From contig PS015010.1 of the NCBI GenBank assembly GCA_048213135.1, positions 1,240,001-1,304,000 of the forward strand: DNA of 64,000 bases, in the 5' to 3' direction. Shown piece by piece: positions 9,023-17,847 of this stretch (its first letter is position 1; each line of letters starts with the position of its first letter). The notes under the pieces were generated by a model, which made no database searches, had not been told where the DNA came from, and saw only the letters and a list, made by a program, of their open reading frames with translations. The stretch comes from Reclinomonas americana ATCC 50394 (Eukaryota > Jakobida > Jakobea > Jakobida). The translations under genes were made by a program, and so were the position numbers.

Positions 9023-11242
9023 TTACACCGTAAGCAGTCCCGCTTTATAAAGTCCGTTTACCGGTTTGTTATCCCAGAATAATTCGAAATCCTCCAGGCC
9101 GGCAGATTCGTAGTCTGCTTTCACTTCCTGCAATGTATAGGTTTTTATATTTGTGGCCGACAACTTATCCAGCATAGCAGCCAGCCACAATCCCTGTTCC
9201 TTATCAGTCCTGATGGTCAGGCTTCCTCTCCTGCTTTCCAGTTGTAACACGGCTTCCTCCCACTGGTTACCTTTCTTGCTTTTGGTCACCACTTCAACAG
9301 AGGCCATCCTGCCCAGCCAGATGATGCGTGATGTGGGTTTACTGCCCAGGTATTCTTCATCGCTGATGGCATTAACGATATAGCCGGGATCGACACTGGT
9401 TCGCGGCACTTTAAAATCGAACCATTTTTGCAGCGGTACCTCAAAGCAGGCACCATGCATATAATTGAGCAGCGACTTTTTCAACCCAAAGCTGTACGCG
9501 TCGTGGTCGGCGCCGGTAGGGTCTTCGTGATCGATATCGTTATTGGCAAAACTGCCCACCAGTTCGGTCACTTTTTTTACTTTATATTTTTCAGGATTCA
9601 ATCCCACCGGGCTGTGCGCCGTCATGGCAAACTGGTGCCAGAAAGCCGATTGCAGGATGCCCGCCTGGAACAACTGCCGCACCATTTCCAGCGAATCAAT
9701 CGTTTCCTGCGCCGTTTGCGTGGGAAAACCATACATCAGGTAGGCATGTACCATAATGCCGGCTTCTGAAAAATGCTTGTTCACACGGGCAACCTGCGCC
9801 ACCGTAATCCCTTTCTGTATGAGTTCGAGCAGCCGGTCGGATGCAACTTCCAGTCCGCCGGAAACACCGATACAACCGGATGCTTTTAGTAACAGGCAGA
9901 GGTCGCGGGTAAAGCTCTTCTCGAAACGGATATTCGTCCACCAACTCACCACCAGTTTTCTTCGGATGATCTCCAGCGCCAGTGCACGCATAAGCGCAGG
10001 CGGGGCGGCTTCATCCACAAAATGAAAACCATTCTGGCCGGTCTGCGCCATCATCTCTTCCATCCTGTCGCACAACAGCGAAGCCGTAACGGGTTCGTAC
10101 AGGCGGATATAATCAAGCGAAATATCACAAAAAGTGCATTTACCCCAGTAACAGCCATGTGCCATGGTGAGCTTATTCCACCGCCCGTCGCTCCATAAAC
10201 TGTGCATGGGGTTGATGATCTCGATAGCCGAGATATAACGGTCAAGAAAAAAATCACTGTAATCAGGTGTGCCTACCTGTCCCTGTTTGTAATCGCCGCA
10301 TTGCTGGTTGTTGATATACAGCAGTTCGTTGTTGTGCACCAGGTAAGTTCTTTTCAAACTATCCATGCCTGCGGCACCTTGTATATACTGGTACAACTGT
10401 TCCATGGGTGCCTCGCCATCATCGAGGGTGATGAAGTCGGTAAATTCAAAAACGCGTTTATCCGTCAGCGACCGCAGTTCTGTATTCGGGAAACCGCCGC
10501 CCATGACTACTTTCACATTTGGATACTGTTGTTTTATCCTTTGTCCGCAACGGAAGGCCGCGTACAGGTTACCGGGAAACGGAACGGAAAGTGCCACCAG
10601 CAAAGGTTGCAGGCTTTGCATCCTTTCAGATAAAATTTGCAGTAAGATGTTATCGATATACGTGGGTTCTTGTTGCAGGGTGTTGTACAGTTCATCAAAA
10701 CTGTTGGCCGACCGCCCCAGTCTTTCCGCATAACGGCTGAAACCGAAGTGTTCGTCCACACATTCTTTTACCAGGTCCGACAAGTCCTCCAGGTACATCG
10801 TAGCCAGGTGTTTGGCTTTATCCTGTATCCCCATACTTCCGAATGCCCAGGCCAGGTCGTCGAGCTGTTCAAAACGCGACGCCTCGGGCAGAAAATTACG
10901 GGTGCTGATGAGGTGTGCCAGCGTGGGGTTCTTTCCCTGCAGGAACCTGATGACCGCGTCGATGCTGTTGATGTAATCATCTTTCAGCAACAGGATGCGT
11001 TTGACATTGGCTGACCATTCCGGGTTACGGGCATCGATACGATCAAACAGGTCGGCGAGACCCTTTGATGAAAAGAGCGCCAGTGTTACTTCTATGCCCA
11101 GGTCAGACTGGAAAGCGGGAATATTTTTAGTGTTGAGAAAACCTTTCAGGTAAGCTGTTGCCGGGTAAGGCGTATTCAACTGTGTGAAGGGAGGTGTTAT
11201 TAAATAAACGGGTGCGCTCAAACCGGGGCTTTTAGGGTACAA
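9023..11242 (-). CDS. B12-binding-domain radical SAM protein
   Basis: A 739-residue protein. The N-terminal half resembles a cobalamin-binding Rossmann domain (PPFTQLNTPYPA near 17-28; VVMGGGFPN near 245-253; DDGEAPM near 274-280), but without the DxHxxG motif that supplies a histidine to cobalt. The radical SAM core follows, with cluster cysteines at about 364, 369 and 372. The spacing is C-x4-C-x2-C, one residue longer than the classic motif but seen in some B12-type radical SAM families. The downstream barrel is intact (SGGLEVASDRLLELIQKGIT; HAYLMYGFPTQT). It probably carries out a radical methylation or rearrangement. It is last in a four-gene minus-strand run, 9 bases after the glycosyltransferase. 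Substrate unknown. Confidence 0.88.
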   Translation of the reverse strand: MYPKSPGLSAPVYLITPPFTQLNTPYPATAYLKGFLNTKNIPAFQSDLGIEVTLALFSSKGLADLFDRIDARNPEWSANVKRILLLKDDYINSIDAVIRFLQGKNPTLAHLISTRNFLPEASRFEQLDDLAWAFGSMGIQDKAKHLATMYLEDLSDLVKECVDEHFGFSRYAERLGRSANSFDELYNTLQQEPTYIDNILLQILSERMQSLQPLLVALSVPFPGNLYAAFRCGQRIKQQYPNVKVVMGGGFPNTELRSLTDKRVFEFTDFITLDDGEAPMEQLYQYIQGAAGMDSLKRTYLVHNNELLYINNQQCGDYKQGQVGTPDYSDFFLDRYISAIEIINPMHSLWSDGRWNKLTMAHGCYWGKCTFCDISLDYIRLYEPVTASLLCDRMEEMMAQTGQNGFHFVDEAAPPALMRALALEIIRRKLVVSWWTNIRFEKSFTRDLCLLLKASGCIGVSGGLEVASDRLLELIQKGITVAQVARVNKHFSEAGIMVHAYLMYGFPTQTAQETIDSLEMVRQLFQAGILQSAFWHQFAMTAHSPVGLNPEKYKVKKVTELVGSFANNDIDHEDPTGADHDAYSFGLKKSLLNYMHGACFEVPLQKWFDFKVPRTSVDPGYIVNAISDEEYLGSKPTSRIIWLGRMASVEVVTKSKKGNQWEEAVLQLESRRGSLTIRTDKEQGLWLAAMLDKLSATNIKTYTLQEVKADYESAGLEDFELFWDNKPVNGLYKAGLLTV

Positions 11243-11251
11243 AAATATCCC

Positions 11252-12415
11252 TTATTTATTTACTGCCATCAATTCATCATAAATGCCGAGATGTACCCGG
11301 CCGATGGTATCGTAATTGAACTGCTGTATGGCCCTTGCGGAAATCTGTTCCCTATTATATGTTTTGTATCCTTCTATCATCTTTTGCATGGCATTGGCCA
11401 GATCACTGATGGCGCCGCTTTCCACAAGTAAACCATTGGCGGAATTGATTACTTCTGCTATGCCCCCTACCCGGCTGCTGATCACCGGCAGGCCGCAGCA
11501 AAGGGCTTCCAGGATAACACAGGGCAGGTTCTCAAAACGGCTGAACAACAGGAACGAATGGGCATGCTGCATGCGATTGGCTACATCATGATAAGGAATG
11601 GCATCTTCAAAAATGATATGCTGTTCCAGTCCGTACTCCTTTACCAGCGGTAGTAAATGCTGCCCGGTATTGCCTGTCATCTGTATCTCAAAATCAATAC
11701 CCCTTTCCTTAAGCAGGGCCGCCGCTGCGAGTATGCCTTCGGGGTTTTTCTGGTAATTGAGGTACGATACGTGCAGGAAACGAAAACGCAGGGCAGCTTT
11801 ATTCTGATAATTAAATACAGCTGTATCCACCACATTGGGAATCGCTGTAAAAGGGATGCCGGCAAAATAACGGGCAACAGTATCACCCAATGCCCGGGAA
11901 ACGGGAAGGAAACGGAAGGCGCCGGTCAGCACCTTTTTGGTGATCTTTTTCAGCAACCAGTTGCTCTCATAAATATTCGGGTCGCCCTGCGGGTAATACC
12001 CTGTCCAGTGCTCTGTAACAATATAAGGTAATTGTTCTTTTCGCTTCAGTGATAAGGCCAGCAGGCCGGCTTTCATGGCTACATGCACATGTATAATTTC
12101 AGGTTGACCTTTTTCATTGCAAATCCGCCGATATAGCTGTTCCTGCAATTGTTTGTACCTGCGGAAAGAGAACAGTTTTTCAAGTAACCCTCCTCTTCCC
12201 GACCCACTGTAATAAACACGGTAAACCGTGAATCCGTGTTCCTCCGTTCTTTGTATATCTGCAGCGCCGGGTGGCAGTGACGGGTCTTTTTCCACGCACA
12301 AAACCGTAAGGTTAACGAAAGGCGCCGTGGCCATGGCATGCCGTTCCACGAAATCACCATTGGTCGGTGAAACCCGGGAGGGGTACCAGCTGCACAGCCA
12401 CAGGACATTAAGCAT
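11252..12415 (-). CDS. Glycosyltransferase family 4 (GT-B fold)
   Basis: A 387-residue retaining glycosyltransferase. The N-terminal domain begins LWLCSWYPSRVSPTNGDFVERHA, the donor/acceptor loop typical of GT4. The C-terminal domain has the EX7E-type motif (SRFENLPCVILEALCCGLPVISSRVGGIAEV, about residues 288-318) that holds the nucleotide-sugar. No membrane segment or signal. It transfers a sugar from an NDP or GDP donor to a lipid-linked or soluble glycan. The start codon overlaps the end of the methyltransferase gene by 8 bases, showing tight coupling with it and with the flippase upstream, so it most likely builds the glycan that the flippase exports. The sugar specificity cannot be read. 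Confidence 0.93.
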   Translation of the reverse strand: MLNVLWLCSWYPSRVSPTNGDFVERHAMATAPFVNLTVLCVEKDPSLPPGAADIQRTEEHGFTVYRVYYSGSGRGGLLEKLFSFRRYKQLQEQLYRRICNEKGQPEIIHVHVAMKAGLLALSLKRKEQLPYIVTEHWTGYYPQGDPNIYESNWLLKKITKKVLTGAFRFLPVSRALGDTVARYFAGIPFTAIPNVVDTAVFNYQNKAALRFRFLHVSYLNYQKNPEGILAAAALLKERGIDFEIQMTGNTGQHLLPLVKEYGLEQHIIFEDAIPYHDVANRMQHAHSFLLFSRFENLPCVILEALCCGLPVISSRVGGIAEVINSANGLLVESGAISDLANAMQKMIEGYKTYNREQISARAIQQFNYDTIGRVHLGIYDELMAVNK

Positions 12416-13199
12416 GTTCCGCCGGTTTTAGGATGGTGAAAACAGCCATGATACAGTCGCCATAAAAAGGATAACGCCTGAGCATGGCATTGACGGCAAC
12501 ACCCGGCTGGTAATACATACCAAAATGAAAGGCCTCCGTTTTAAACTGGCGGTCATCAAAAAGACGGCGCAGTGTATAAGGCGAAAAATGCCAGTAGTGA
12601 TCAGGGTGAACAGACTCTGTATGGTGCAGTCCAGCGGCTATATTGTCCAGCGCCAGGTAATTGGGCACCGTCACCAGCACCTGTGTACCGGCAGGAAAAC
12701 TTTGATGCAGTACCGATACCGCAGTATGAGGATCACACAGGTGTTCAAGCACTTCAGTCAGCAGTATAAGATCCGGTTGGGCGGCTGTGGCCATTTGCGG
12801 GTAGGCGGCACCAATATCACCGGTGCATACATTTCCGTCTCCGGTGAGTTCTTTATACAATTGTACCGATGCTTCGTCATTATCCAGGCCGGTGAGTTGT
12901 GCGGCTTTCTGTTTCAGTTGCAGGTGCAGCAATGTTCCGTCGTTAACGCGTTCGCGGGTGAAGGGATGGTCGGTGAAACCAACGTGCAGCACTTTTTTAC
13001 CGGTAACCAGGTCGAGAATGAAGTTGGAGCGGTTGAGTACGGTAGTGCCCGGCAACCCCACCTGCTGCAGCCAGGCGGCACCATCTCCTTTGAGGCGGTA
13101 ATGCAGGGAACGGCTGAGCATCTTCATGGCGGCCCATGTTTTACCCCAGTTGAGTTTGCCTGCCAGCGGCTTTTTATTTTTTCCGGAACGGAATGACAT
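12408..13199 (-). CDS. Class I SAM-dependent methyltransferase (Methyltransf_23-like)
   Basis: A 263-residue protein with a Rossmann methyltransferase core. Motif I is degenerate: VLHVGFTDHP near residues 70-79 in place of a glycine-rich GxGxG. The later motifs are clear: an acidic end of strand 2 (LTGLDND), LILLTEVLEHLCDP for motif IV, and HPDHYWHFSPYTL. This layout is common in methyltransferases of surface-glycan clusters. The first 26 bases overlap the flippase gene, and the last 8 overlap GT4. It probably methylates a sugar in the glycan made by this cluster; that is inference from context. No membrane segment. Confidence 0.88.
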   Translation of the reverse strand: MSFRSGKNKKPLAGKLNWGKTWAAMKMLSRSLHYRLKGDGAAWLQQVGLPGTTVLNRSNFILDLVTGKKVLHVGFTDHPFTRERVNDGTLLHLQLKQKAAQLTGLDNDEASVQLYKELTGDGNVCTGDIGAAYPQMATAAQPDLILLTEVLEHLCDPHTAVSVLHQSFPAGTQVLVTVPNYLALDNIAAGLHHTESVHPDHYWHFSPYTLRRLFDDRQFKTEAFHFGMYYQPGVAVNAMLRRYPFYGDCIMAVFTILKPAEHA

Positions 13200-14451
13200 G
13201 TTTTAAATAGTCGATGTCGGTTTTCCTGGTGATGAAAAAATCAGCGATTGTCGTCTGCCACCAGTTACGGTACATCAGCAGCAAATATACCATACAAACC
13301 AGGTATGCCACACTGCTGACGGCTGCCGCCGCGTTGATGCCATACCATGGAATGAAAATACGGTCACCTGTAACAACCACCACCAGGGCAATACCCGAAG
13401 CGATGGTGTTGGTCCATATATGTCCCTGCCCTGCCCCGTAAGCAGCGAGCAGCCCCACAACACTCAGGAAAAAGAAGCCTGGCAGGTAATACAGCATAGC
13501 GGTATACATCAGGTCAAAATCGCTGCCGAAAAGCCAGGGAAACAGGAAATGCCCCGTAAGTATGATAACCAAAGCCACAGGAAGGAACAATAAGGTCACC
13601 ATCCTGCAAAGCGCCTGCAACTTGTGCAATGCCAGCGAGGTTTCCGCATTGGCGCTGTACGGAAACACAACAGCAGACATCAGCGTCGGTACCAGCACCA
13701 GCAGCTGCCCCAGTTTGGATACCTGTATATAGTTACCCAACTGCCCCGGAGTACAGTATTTTTCCACGAAATAATAATCGATCCTGGTCACTAAAAAGAA
13801 AAGCAGGTTACCTGCGAAAGCGACGAGCGAATAGCGAAAGACTTTAGGTATGATCCCTTTGTTATAGTCTATATACCCCGCATCAGTGGCAGGCGGCCTG
13901 GAAAACAGCAGGATGCCTAATACCAGGCACTGGCAAAAAGGTGTGAGGACATACACCCAGGGTACCAGGTAAAGATAATTTTCAGCAGGTTTCAGGTAAG
14001 CCCATACCATGATAAGAAGGGCCAGCAGGTTGATGCTGAACATGACAACATTCAGCGCAGCAAACCGTTTCTCTGCCTGGTAAACGGCGGACAGGTAACT
14101 GAGCACGATATTGGAAATGATGTATGCACACAGGATCGGGATAAGATAATCCGGGCCAAACAGGTAAAGCGCTCCTGCCGCCGCCATAGTTTGCAACAGC
14201 ATTACAGGAGACAATAACCGTAACAATTTTTTACCGCTTATTTCCTGGCGCGATGTATAGTAGCCAATCCCCGATTCGAGACTAAGCCCCAGCACGAGTG
14301 TTGCCAACGACAGCAGCGTAATGATATAAAAGAAATCCCCGCTGGCGGAAGCGCCCAACAGCCTCACCATTAACAGGTTTATAAAAAACTGCACCGCGGT
14401 ATTCAGCACCCTCCATACAACCGTATGTTTTAATGCGCTGGAAAAGTTCAT
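13174..14451 (-). CDS. Wzx-like polysaccharide flippase / MOP-superfamily membrane protein
   Basis: A 425-residue integral membrane protein with about 12 predicted helices, matching the length and layout of the lipid-linked oligosaccharide flippases (polysaccharide biosynthesis protein family). The start is taken as ATG 14451 (MNFSSALKHTVVWRVLN), which begins the first helix in the usual way. An ATG 20 codons earlier would overlap the divergent channel gene and lie upstream of the TATATTTG box at 14493-14500. It opens a four-gene coupled run, followed by a methyltransferase, GT4 and radical SAM protein, and likely moves their lipid-linked product across the inner membrane. Substrate unknown. 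Confidence 0.88.
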   Translation of the reverse strand: MNFSSALKHTVVWRVLNTAVQFFINLLMVRLLGASASGDFFYIITLLSLATLVLGLSLESGIGYYTSRQEISGKKLLRLLSPVMLLQTMAAAGALYLFGPDYLIPILCAYIISNIVLSYLSAVYQAEKRFAALNVVMFSINLLALLIMVWAYLKPAENYLYLVPWVYVLTPFCQCLVLGILLFSRPPATDAGYIDYNKGIIPKVFRYSLVAFAGNLLFFLVTRIDYYFVEKYCTPGQLGNYIQVSKLGQLLVLVPTLMSAVVFPYSANAETSLALHKLQALCRMVTLLFLPVALVIILTGHFLFPWLFGSDFDLMYTAMLYYLPGFFFLSVVGLLAAYGAGQGHIWTNTIASGIALVVVVTGDRIFIPWYGINAAAAVSSVAYLVCMVYLLLMYRNWWQTTIADFFITRKTDIDYLKHVIPFRKK

Positions 14452-14492
14452 GCCCGGTACAATTGTTTTATTGATTAATTTAGAATAGCAGT

Positions 14493-14500
14493 CAAATATA
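14493..14500 (-). promoter_or_regulatory. TAnnTTTG -7 promoter box for the flippase operon
   Basis: TATATTTG on the minus strand matches the Bacteroidota primary-sigma -7 consensus. It lies 41 bases before ATG 14451, which supports that start. No clear TTTG -33 box at 19-21 bases. Confidence 0.6.
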
Positions 14501-14510
14501 AAACCTTGCA

Positions 14511-15497
14511 ATGGCTTTACTCAGAAAAATAAATACCCGTGCGAAAACGGAGAACAACACCGGTTTTGGGGTGAACAGCTCCGATTATGGCGGGCGTTTT
14601 GTGAATAAGGATGGTATTCCCAATATTGAAAAACGGGGCCTCGGTGTATGGCAGCACAACAGCTGGTACCATACCCTGCTGTCCATGCCCAGGTGGAAGT
14701 TCCTGCTGTTGCTGTTCTCTTTTTATATTGTTACCAATTTTGTATTCGCGGTATTGTATTATATCATCGGTGTGGAACACCTCGACGGTATCAAACGCGG
14801 TTCGGCCTGGCTGGAATTTGAGGAAACTTTTTTCTTTAGTGCGCAAACCCTCACCACGGTGGGATATGGCCGGATAAGCCCGGCCGACTATATCTCCGGC
14901 ACTATTGCCGCCATAGAAGCGCTGACCGGGTTGCTGAGTTTTGCCATTGCCACCGGCCTTTTCTATGGCCGGTTCAGCAAACCGAAAGCGTATCTTAAAT
15001 TTTCGAAACACGCCGTCATCGCTCCTTATAAAGATATCACCGCTTTGATGCTGCGCACAGCCCCGTTCAAGAATACCAACCTCACCGATGCGGAAGCCAA
15101 ACTTACCCTGGCTATCATGAACACGGAAGACGACGGTCGCATCACCAACAAATTCTACCCGCTGGAACTGGAATTTGAGAAGATCAACTCCCTCACCCTG
15201 TCGTGGACCATCGTTCATCCTATTACTGAGAACAGCCCGTTGTATAATTTCACCAAAGAAGACTTTGACAATACCAATGGTGAAATACTGGTATTCCTGA
15301 AAGCCTTTGATGACATGTTCAGCAATACGGTACTTACCCGCAGTTCGTATACCTTCCGCGAAGTGGTGGTGGGCGCTAAATTTGTGCCGATGTATCACCG
15401 CAGCAATAATGGCAGTACCACCATACTCAACCTCGATAAACTGGATACGTTTACCGAAGCCGAGTTACATGTTGCAGCGAAAGTGGTGAATGCTTAA
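14511..15497 (+). CDS. Inward-rectifier potassium channel (KirBac type)
   Basis: A 328-residue channel subunit. It has a slide-helix region (about residues 46-62), TM1 (63-86), a pore helix and the selectivity filter TVGYG at 116-120, then TM2 (about 131-155). A C-terminal cytoplasmic immunoglobulin-like Kir domain (about 170-325) carries the MNTEDDGRI and LSWTIVHPITENSPLY motifs of the family. It assembles as a tetramer in the inner membrane and passes K+. It is transcribed divergently from the flippase operon and ends only 4 bases from the converging tpiA stop. Length and motifs fit prokaryotic Kir channels closely. Confidence 0.96.
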   Translation: MALLRKINTRAKTENNTGFGVNSSDYGGRFVNKDGIPNIEKRGLGVWQHNSWYHTLLSMPRWKFLLLLFSFYIVTNFVFAVLYYIIGVEHLDGIKRGSAWLEFEETFFFSAQTLTTVGYGRISPADYISGTIAAIEALTGLLSFAIATGLFYGRFSKPKAYLKFSKHAVIAPYKDITALMLRTAPFKNTNLTDAEAKLTLAIMNTEDDGRITNKFYPLELEFEKINSLTLSWTIVHPITENSPLYNFTKEDFDNTNGEILVFLKAFDDMFSNTVLTRSSYTFREVVVGAKFVPMYHRSNNGSTTILNLDKLDTFTEAELHVAAKVVNA

Positions 15498-15501
15498 AAT
15501 C

Positions 15502-16266
15502 TTATTTCAGGCTGTTGATGATGATAGTGAAATCCGCTGATACCAGGCTGGCGCCGCCTACCAGTCCGCCGTCCACGTCTGCCTGCCCAAAAATATCCCC
15601 TGCATTGGAAGCTTTTACACTGCCGCCATACAGGATCGATATGCTTTGCGCTACAGCATCGCCATAAGCCGCCGCTATAACGGAACGGATATGCGCATGC
15701 ATTTCCTGGGCCTGTTCGTTACTGGCTGTTTTGCCCGTACCAATGGCCCAGATGGGTTCGTAGGCGATCACAAAACCGGTGAGCTGTTCAGCGCTTAAAT
15801 GGAAAAGACTTTCTTTTAATTGTGTTTCCACGAACACGTTCTGTGTACCGGCTTCACGTATGGAAAGGGATTCCCCGCAGCAGAAGATGGGTTTCAGCCC
15901 GTATTCCAGGCAGATATTCACTTTGGCGGCCAGCATATCATTGCTCTCATTAAAATATTCCCGGCGTTCGCTGTGCCCCAGTATCACGTAGTCGATACCA
16001 ATACTTTTCAGCATTTCGGCGCTGGTTTCACCGGTATAGGCACCGCTTTTTTTATCGTAACAGTTCTGCGCAGCTATATACATATTTGCCTTACCGGCCA
16101 GTTGCTGTTTTACGCCAAGCAGGTAAGGAAACGGTACACCCAACACGGCGATATGGCTGTCATCTACGCGGGGACCGGCAGCCAGCAGTTCGCTGACGAG
16201 GGTTTCGGCCTGTTGAAAGGTGAGGTTCATTTTCCAGTTGGCGGCGGCAATTTGTTTACGGTTCAT
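15502..16266 (-). CDS. tpiA: Triosephosphate isomerase
   Basis: A 254-residue TIM barrel. Active-site residues are all seen: Lys12 in ANWKMN, His98 in GHSERR and Glu170 in AYEPIWAIGTGK. The phosphate-binding end GGSVK and GLVGGASL follow. It interconverts dihydroxyacetone phosphate and glyceraldehyde-3-phosphate in glycolysis. Cytoplasmic. It follows the GlmU-like gene on the same strand with a 42-base AT-rich gap that includes the word ATAAATTATGA. The start is the ATG before the family N-terminus RKQIAAANWKMN. Confidence 0.99.
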   Translation of the reverse strand: MNRKQIAAANWKMNLTFQQAETLVSELLAAGPRVDDSHIAVLGVPFPYLLGVKQQLAGKANMYIAAQNCYDKKSGAYTGETSAEMLKSIGIDYVILGHSERREYFNESNDMLAAKVNICLEYGLKPIFCCGESLSIREAGTQNVFVETQLKESLFHLSAEQLTGFVIAYEPIWAIGTGKTASNEQAQEMHAHIRSVIAAAYGDAVAQSISILYGGSVKASNAGDIFGQADVDGGLVGGASLVSADFTIIINSLK

Positions 16267-16308
16267 GCAGTTGATTATAAATGATGAGTTATAAATTATG
16301 AAGATGGA

Positions 16309-17265
16309 TCAGGAATGTTCGTAGAGTTGTGTGAGTATTTTTTGTTCTTCAGCTGTAACCGTATGGTTCCTCAGTTTTTTCCAGTTGCCGATATCCTGTA
16401 AAGCCCGTGGCAATTCATAGCGTGTACCTTCGTCTGTTCCCCATGAAAAGTCAGGGATGTATTTAGGCGTAAGTCCTTTCCCGAACACATTGCAGCAAAC
16501 CCCTGCCACGGTGCCGGTGTTGAACGAGGTGTTGATGGCTGCCCGGCTGTAGTCGCCCATCAGCAAACCAAATTTATTGCCTGCGTCTATAGTAACGGAA
16601 GCCAGTTGTATTTTGATGTTGCCCCCGGTGTTTTTGATATTGCTGTTGCTGGTGCCAGCGCCCAGGTTACACCATTCGCCAATGATGCTGTCGCCCAGGT
16701 AACCATCGTGCGCCTTATTGCTGTAAGCCGATAAAATACTGTTCCTGATCTCGCCCCCGGCTGTGCAATACGGTCCTATGCTGGAGCCGGGGTACAGCCT
16801 GGTGCCCATTTTTACTACGGCCCCTTCACCAATGGCCACAGGGCCTCTCAGCAGGCAGCCTTCCATAACCAGGGCATTCTTACCGATGTATACAGGTCCC
16901 TGGTCGGCATTGATGATGCAATGCTCTGCAACGGCGCCCTCCTCAATAAAGATATTGCCGGGATTGCTTACCCGGTTGGTGGATGACAAAGCCGTTGTTT
17001 GACGGCTGCGGGTAATGAGGGTGAAGTCCTGTACAATGTTCCACTCGTTCCATTTTACCAGTTCGGTAATATTATCGAGTTGCCTGCCCTGCTCCTTCCC
17101 GGTGAAGCACGGCAACTGCAGCGGGTTGACATCTCCTTCACTGCCCAGCAGTTCGTGCTTTTCGCGGATGGTGAGTATGCCCGCACGCAGGCCGGGTAAC
17201 TGCCTGGTGGAAGTAAAGGGATAAAACCTTTTGACCTGTTCCTCACTTAGTGCCGTGAAATTCAT
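16309..17265 (-). CDS. GlmU-like sugar nucleotidyltransferase with left-handed beta-helix
   Basis: A 318-residue protein of the Bacteroidota GlmU-like family. A short N-terminal stretch ends with LPGLRAGILTIREKHE, typical of these putative nucleotidyltransferases. From about residue 110 hexapeptide repeats form a left-handed beta-helix (IFIEEGAVAEHC, VYIGKNALVMEG, VAIGEGAVVKMG, LGDSIIGEWCNLGAGTSNSN). The family is thought to make a nucleotide-activated sugar; specificity is unproven. The N-terminal part looks abbreviated compared with members I recall at nearly 390 residues, so it may lack full transferase activity. It lies upstream of tpiA on the same strand, downstream of an rpmE2 terminator. 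Confidence 0.8.
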   Translation of the reverse strand: MNFTALSEEQVKRFYPFTSTRQLPGLRAGILTIREKHELLGSEGDVNPLQLPCFTGKEQGRQLDNITELVKWNEWNIVQDFTLITRSRQTTALSSTNRVSNPGNIFIEEGAVAEHCIINADQGPVYIGKNALVMEGCLLRGPVAIGEGAVVKMGTRLYPGSSIGPYCTAGGEIRNSILSAYSNKAHDGYLGDSIIGEWCNLGAGTSNSNIKNTGGNIKIQLASVTIDAGNKFGLLMGDYSRAAINTSFNTGTVAGVCCNVFGKGLTPKYIPDFSWGTDEGTRYELPRALQDIGNWKKLRNHTVTAEEQKILTQLYEHS

Positions 17266-17306
17266 GTGTCTAAGTTAAGCGATAAAGTGATGATGAGATA
17301 AGGGCA

Positions 17307-17339
17307 TAAAAAAATCCCCCCGGAAAACCAGAGGGACTT
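17307..17339 (-). terminator. Rho-independent terminator of rpmE2
   Basis: An 11-bp stem with a TTTT loop (17313-17338, some G-U pairs) is followed on the minus strand by a run of T. It lies 53 bases past the rpmE2 stop and before the GlmU-like start. Confidence 0.8.
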
Positions 17340-17391
17340 AAAGTATAGCCATGAAAAACAAACTTTAAATAAAGTTAATGATCTCAGCGGA

Positions 17392-17646
17392 TTATTTAGC
17401 CTTTTTTTCGTAACGTTTTTTGAACTTGTCAATACGGCCCGCAGTATCCACCAGTACATTCTTACCGGTATAGAAAGGGTGAGACGTATTGGAGATCTCC
17501 AGTTTGATCACCGGGTACTCGTTACCATCGTCAAATACTACTGTTTCTTTTGAAGGAGCAGTAGAGCGGCTTAAAAACTGAGTGCCGTTACTCATATCCT
17601 TGAACACTACCAAACGGTAAGATTCCGGGTGAATTCCTTTTTTCAT
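17392..17646 (-). CDS. rpmE2: Ribosomal protein L31 type B
   Basis: An 84-residue L31 of the type B (zinc-free) class. It starts [21 protein letters not shown] and contains [11 protein letters not shown] and [13 protein letters not shown]. The CxxC zinc ligands of type A L31 are absent, as expected. It sits on the large ribosomal subunit near the central protuberance and bridges to the small subunit. Monocistronic: a promoter box (17697-17704), a leader hairpin (17662-17679) and a terminator (17307-17339) frame it. In many bacteria the zinc-free form replaces the zinc form under zinc limitation; whether this genome also has type A cannot be seen here. Confidence 0.98.
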   Translation of the reverse strand: MKKGIHPESYRLVVFKDMSNGTQFLSRSTAPSKETVVFDDGNEYPVIKLEISNTSHPFYTGKNVLVDTAGRIDKFKKRYEKKAK

Positions 17647-17661
17647 TTTGTTTTGTTTTGC

Positions 17662-17679
17662 GTACGGATTTTGCCGTAC
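17662..17679 (-). promoter_or_regulatory. Leader hairpin of rpmE2
   Basis: A perfect 6-bp inverted repeat, GTACGG-ATTTTG-CCGTAC, sits 16 bases before the rpmE2 ATG and inside its predicted untranslated leader. It could affect ribosome access or serve as an L31 autoregulatory site. There is no T run after it, so it is not a terminator. Confidence 0.5.
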
Positions 17680-17696
17680 AAGTTTTTGGAAAGTGG

Positions 17697-17704
17697 CAAA
17701 GTTA
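17697..17704 (-). promoter_or_regulatory. TAnnTTTG promoter box for rpmE2
   Basis: TAACTTTG on the minus strand, 50 bases before the ATG, matches the -7 consensus of the phylum. No properly spaced -33 element was found. Confidence 0.55.
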
Positions 17705-17847
17705 AGGTAAAATTATCAATGCTTCGACACTTATCGAATTTTTTGCCCCTTTTTACCCCATTTTTTAGACAAAATCTCTTGTTTTTGTCCTGTTTTACCC
17801 CATTTCCATTGCTAATATCCTACTAAACAACGAAAAAACAAAATGGT

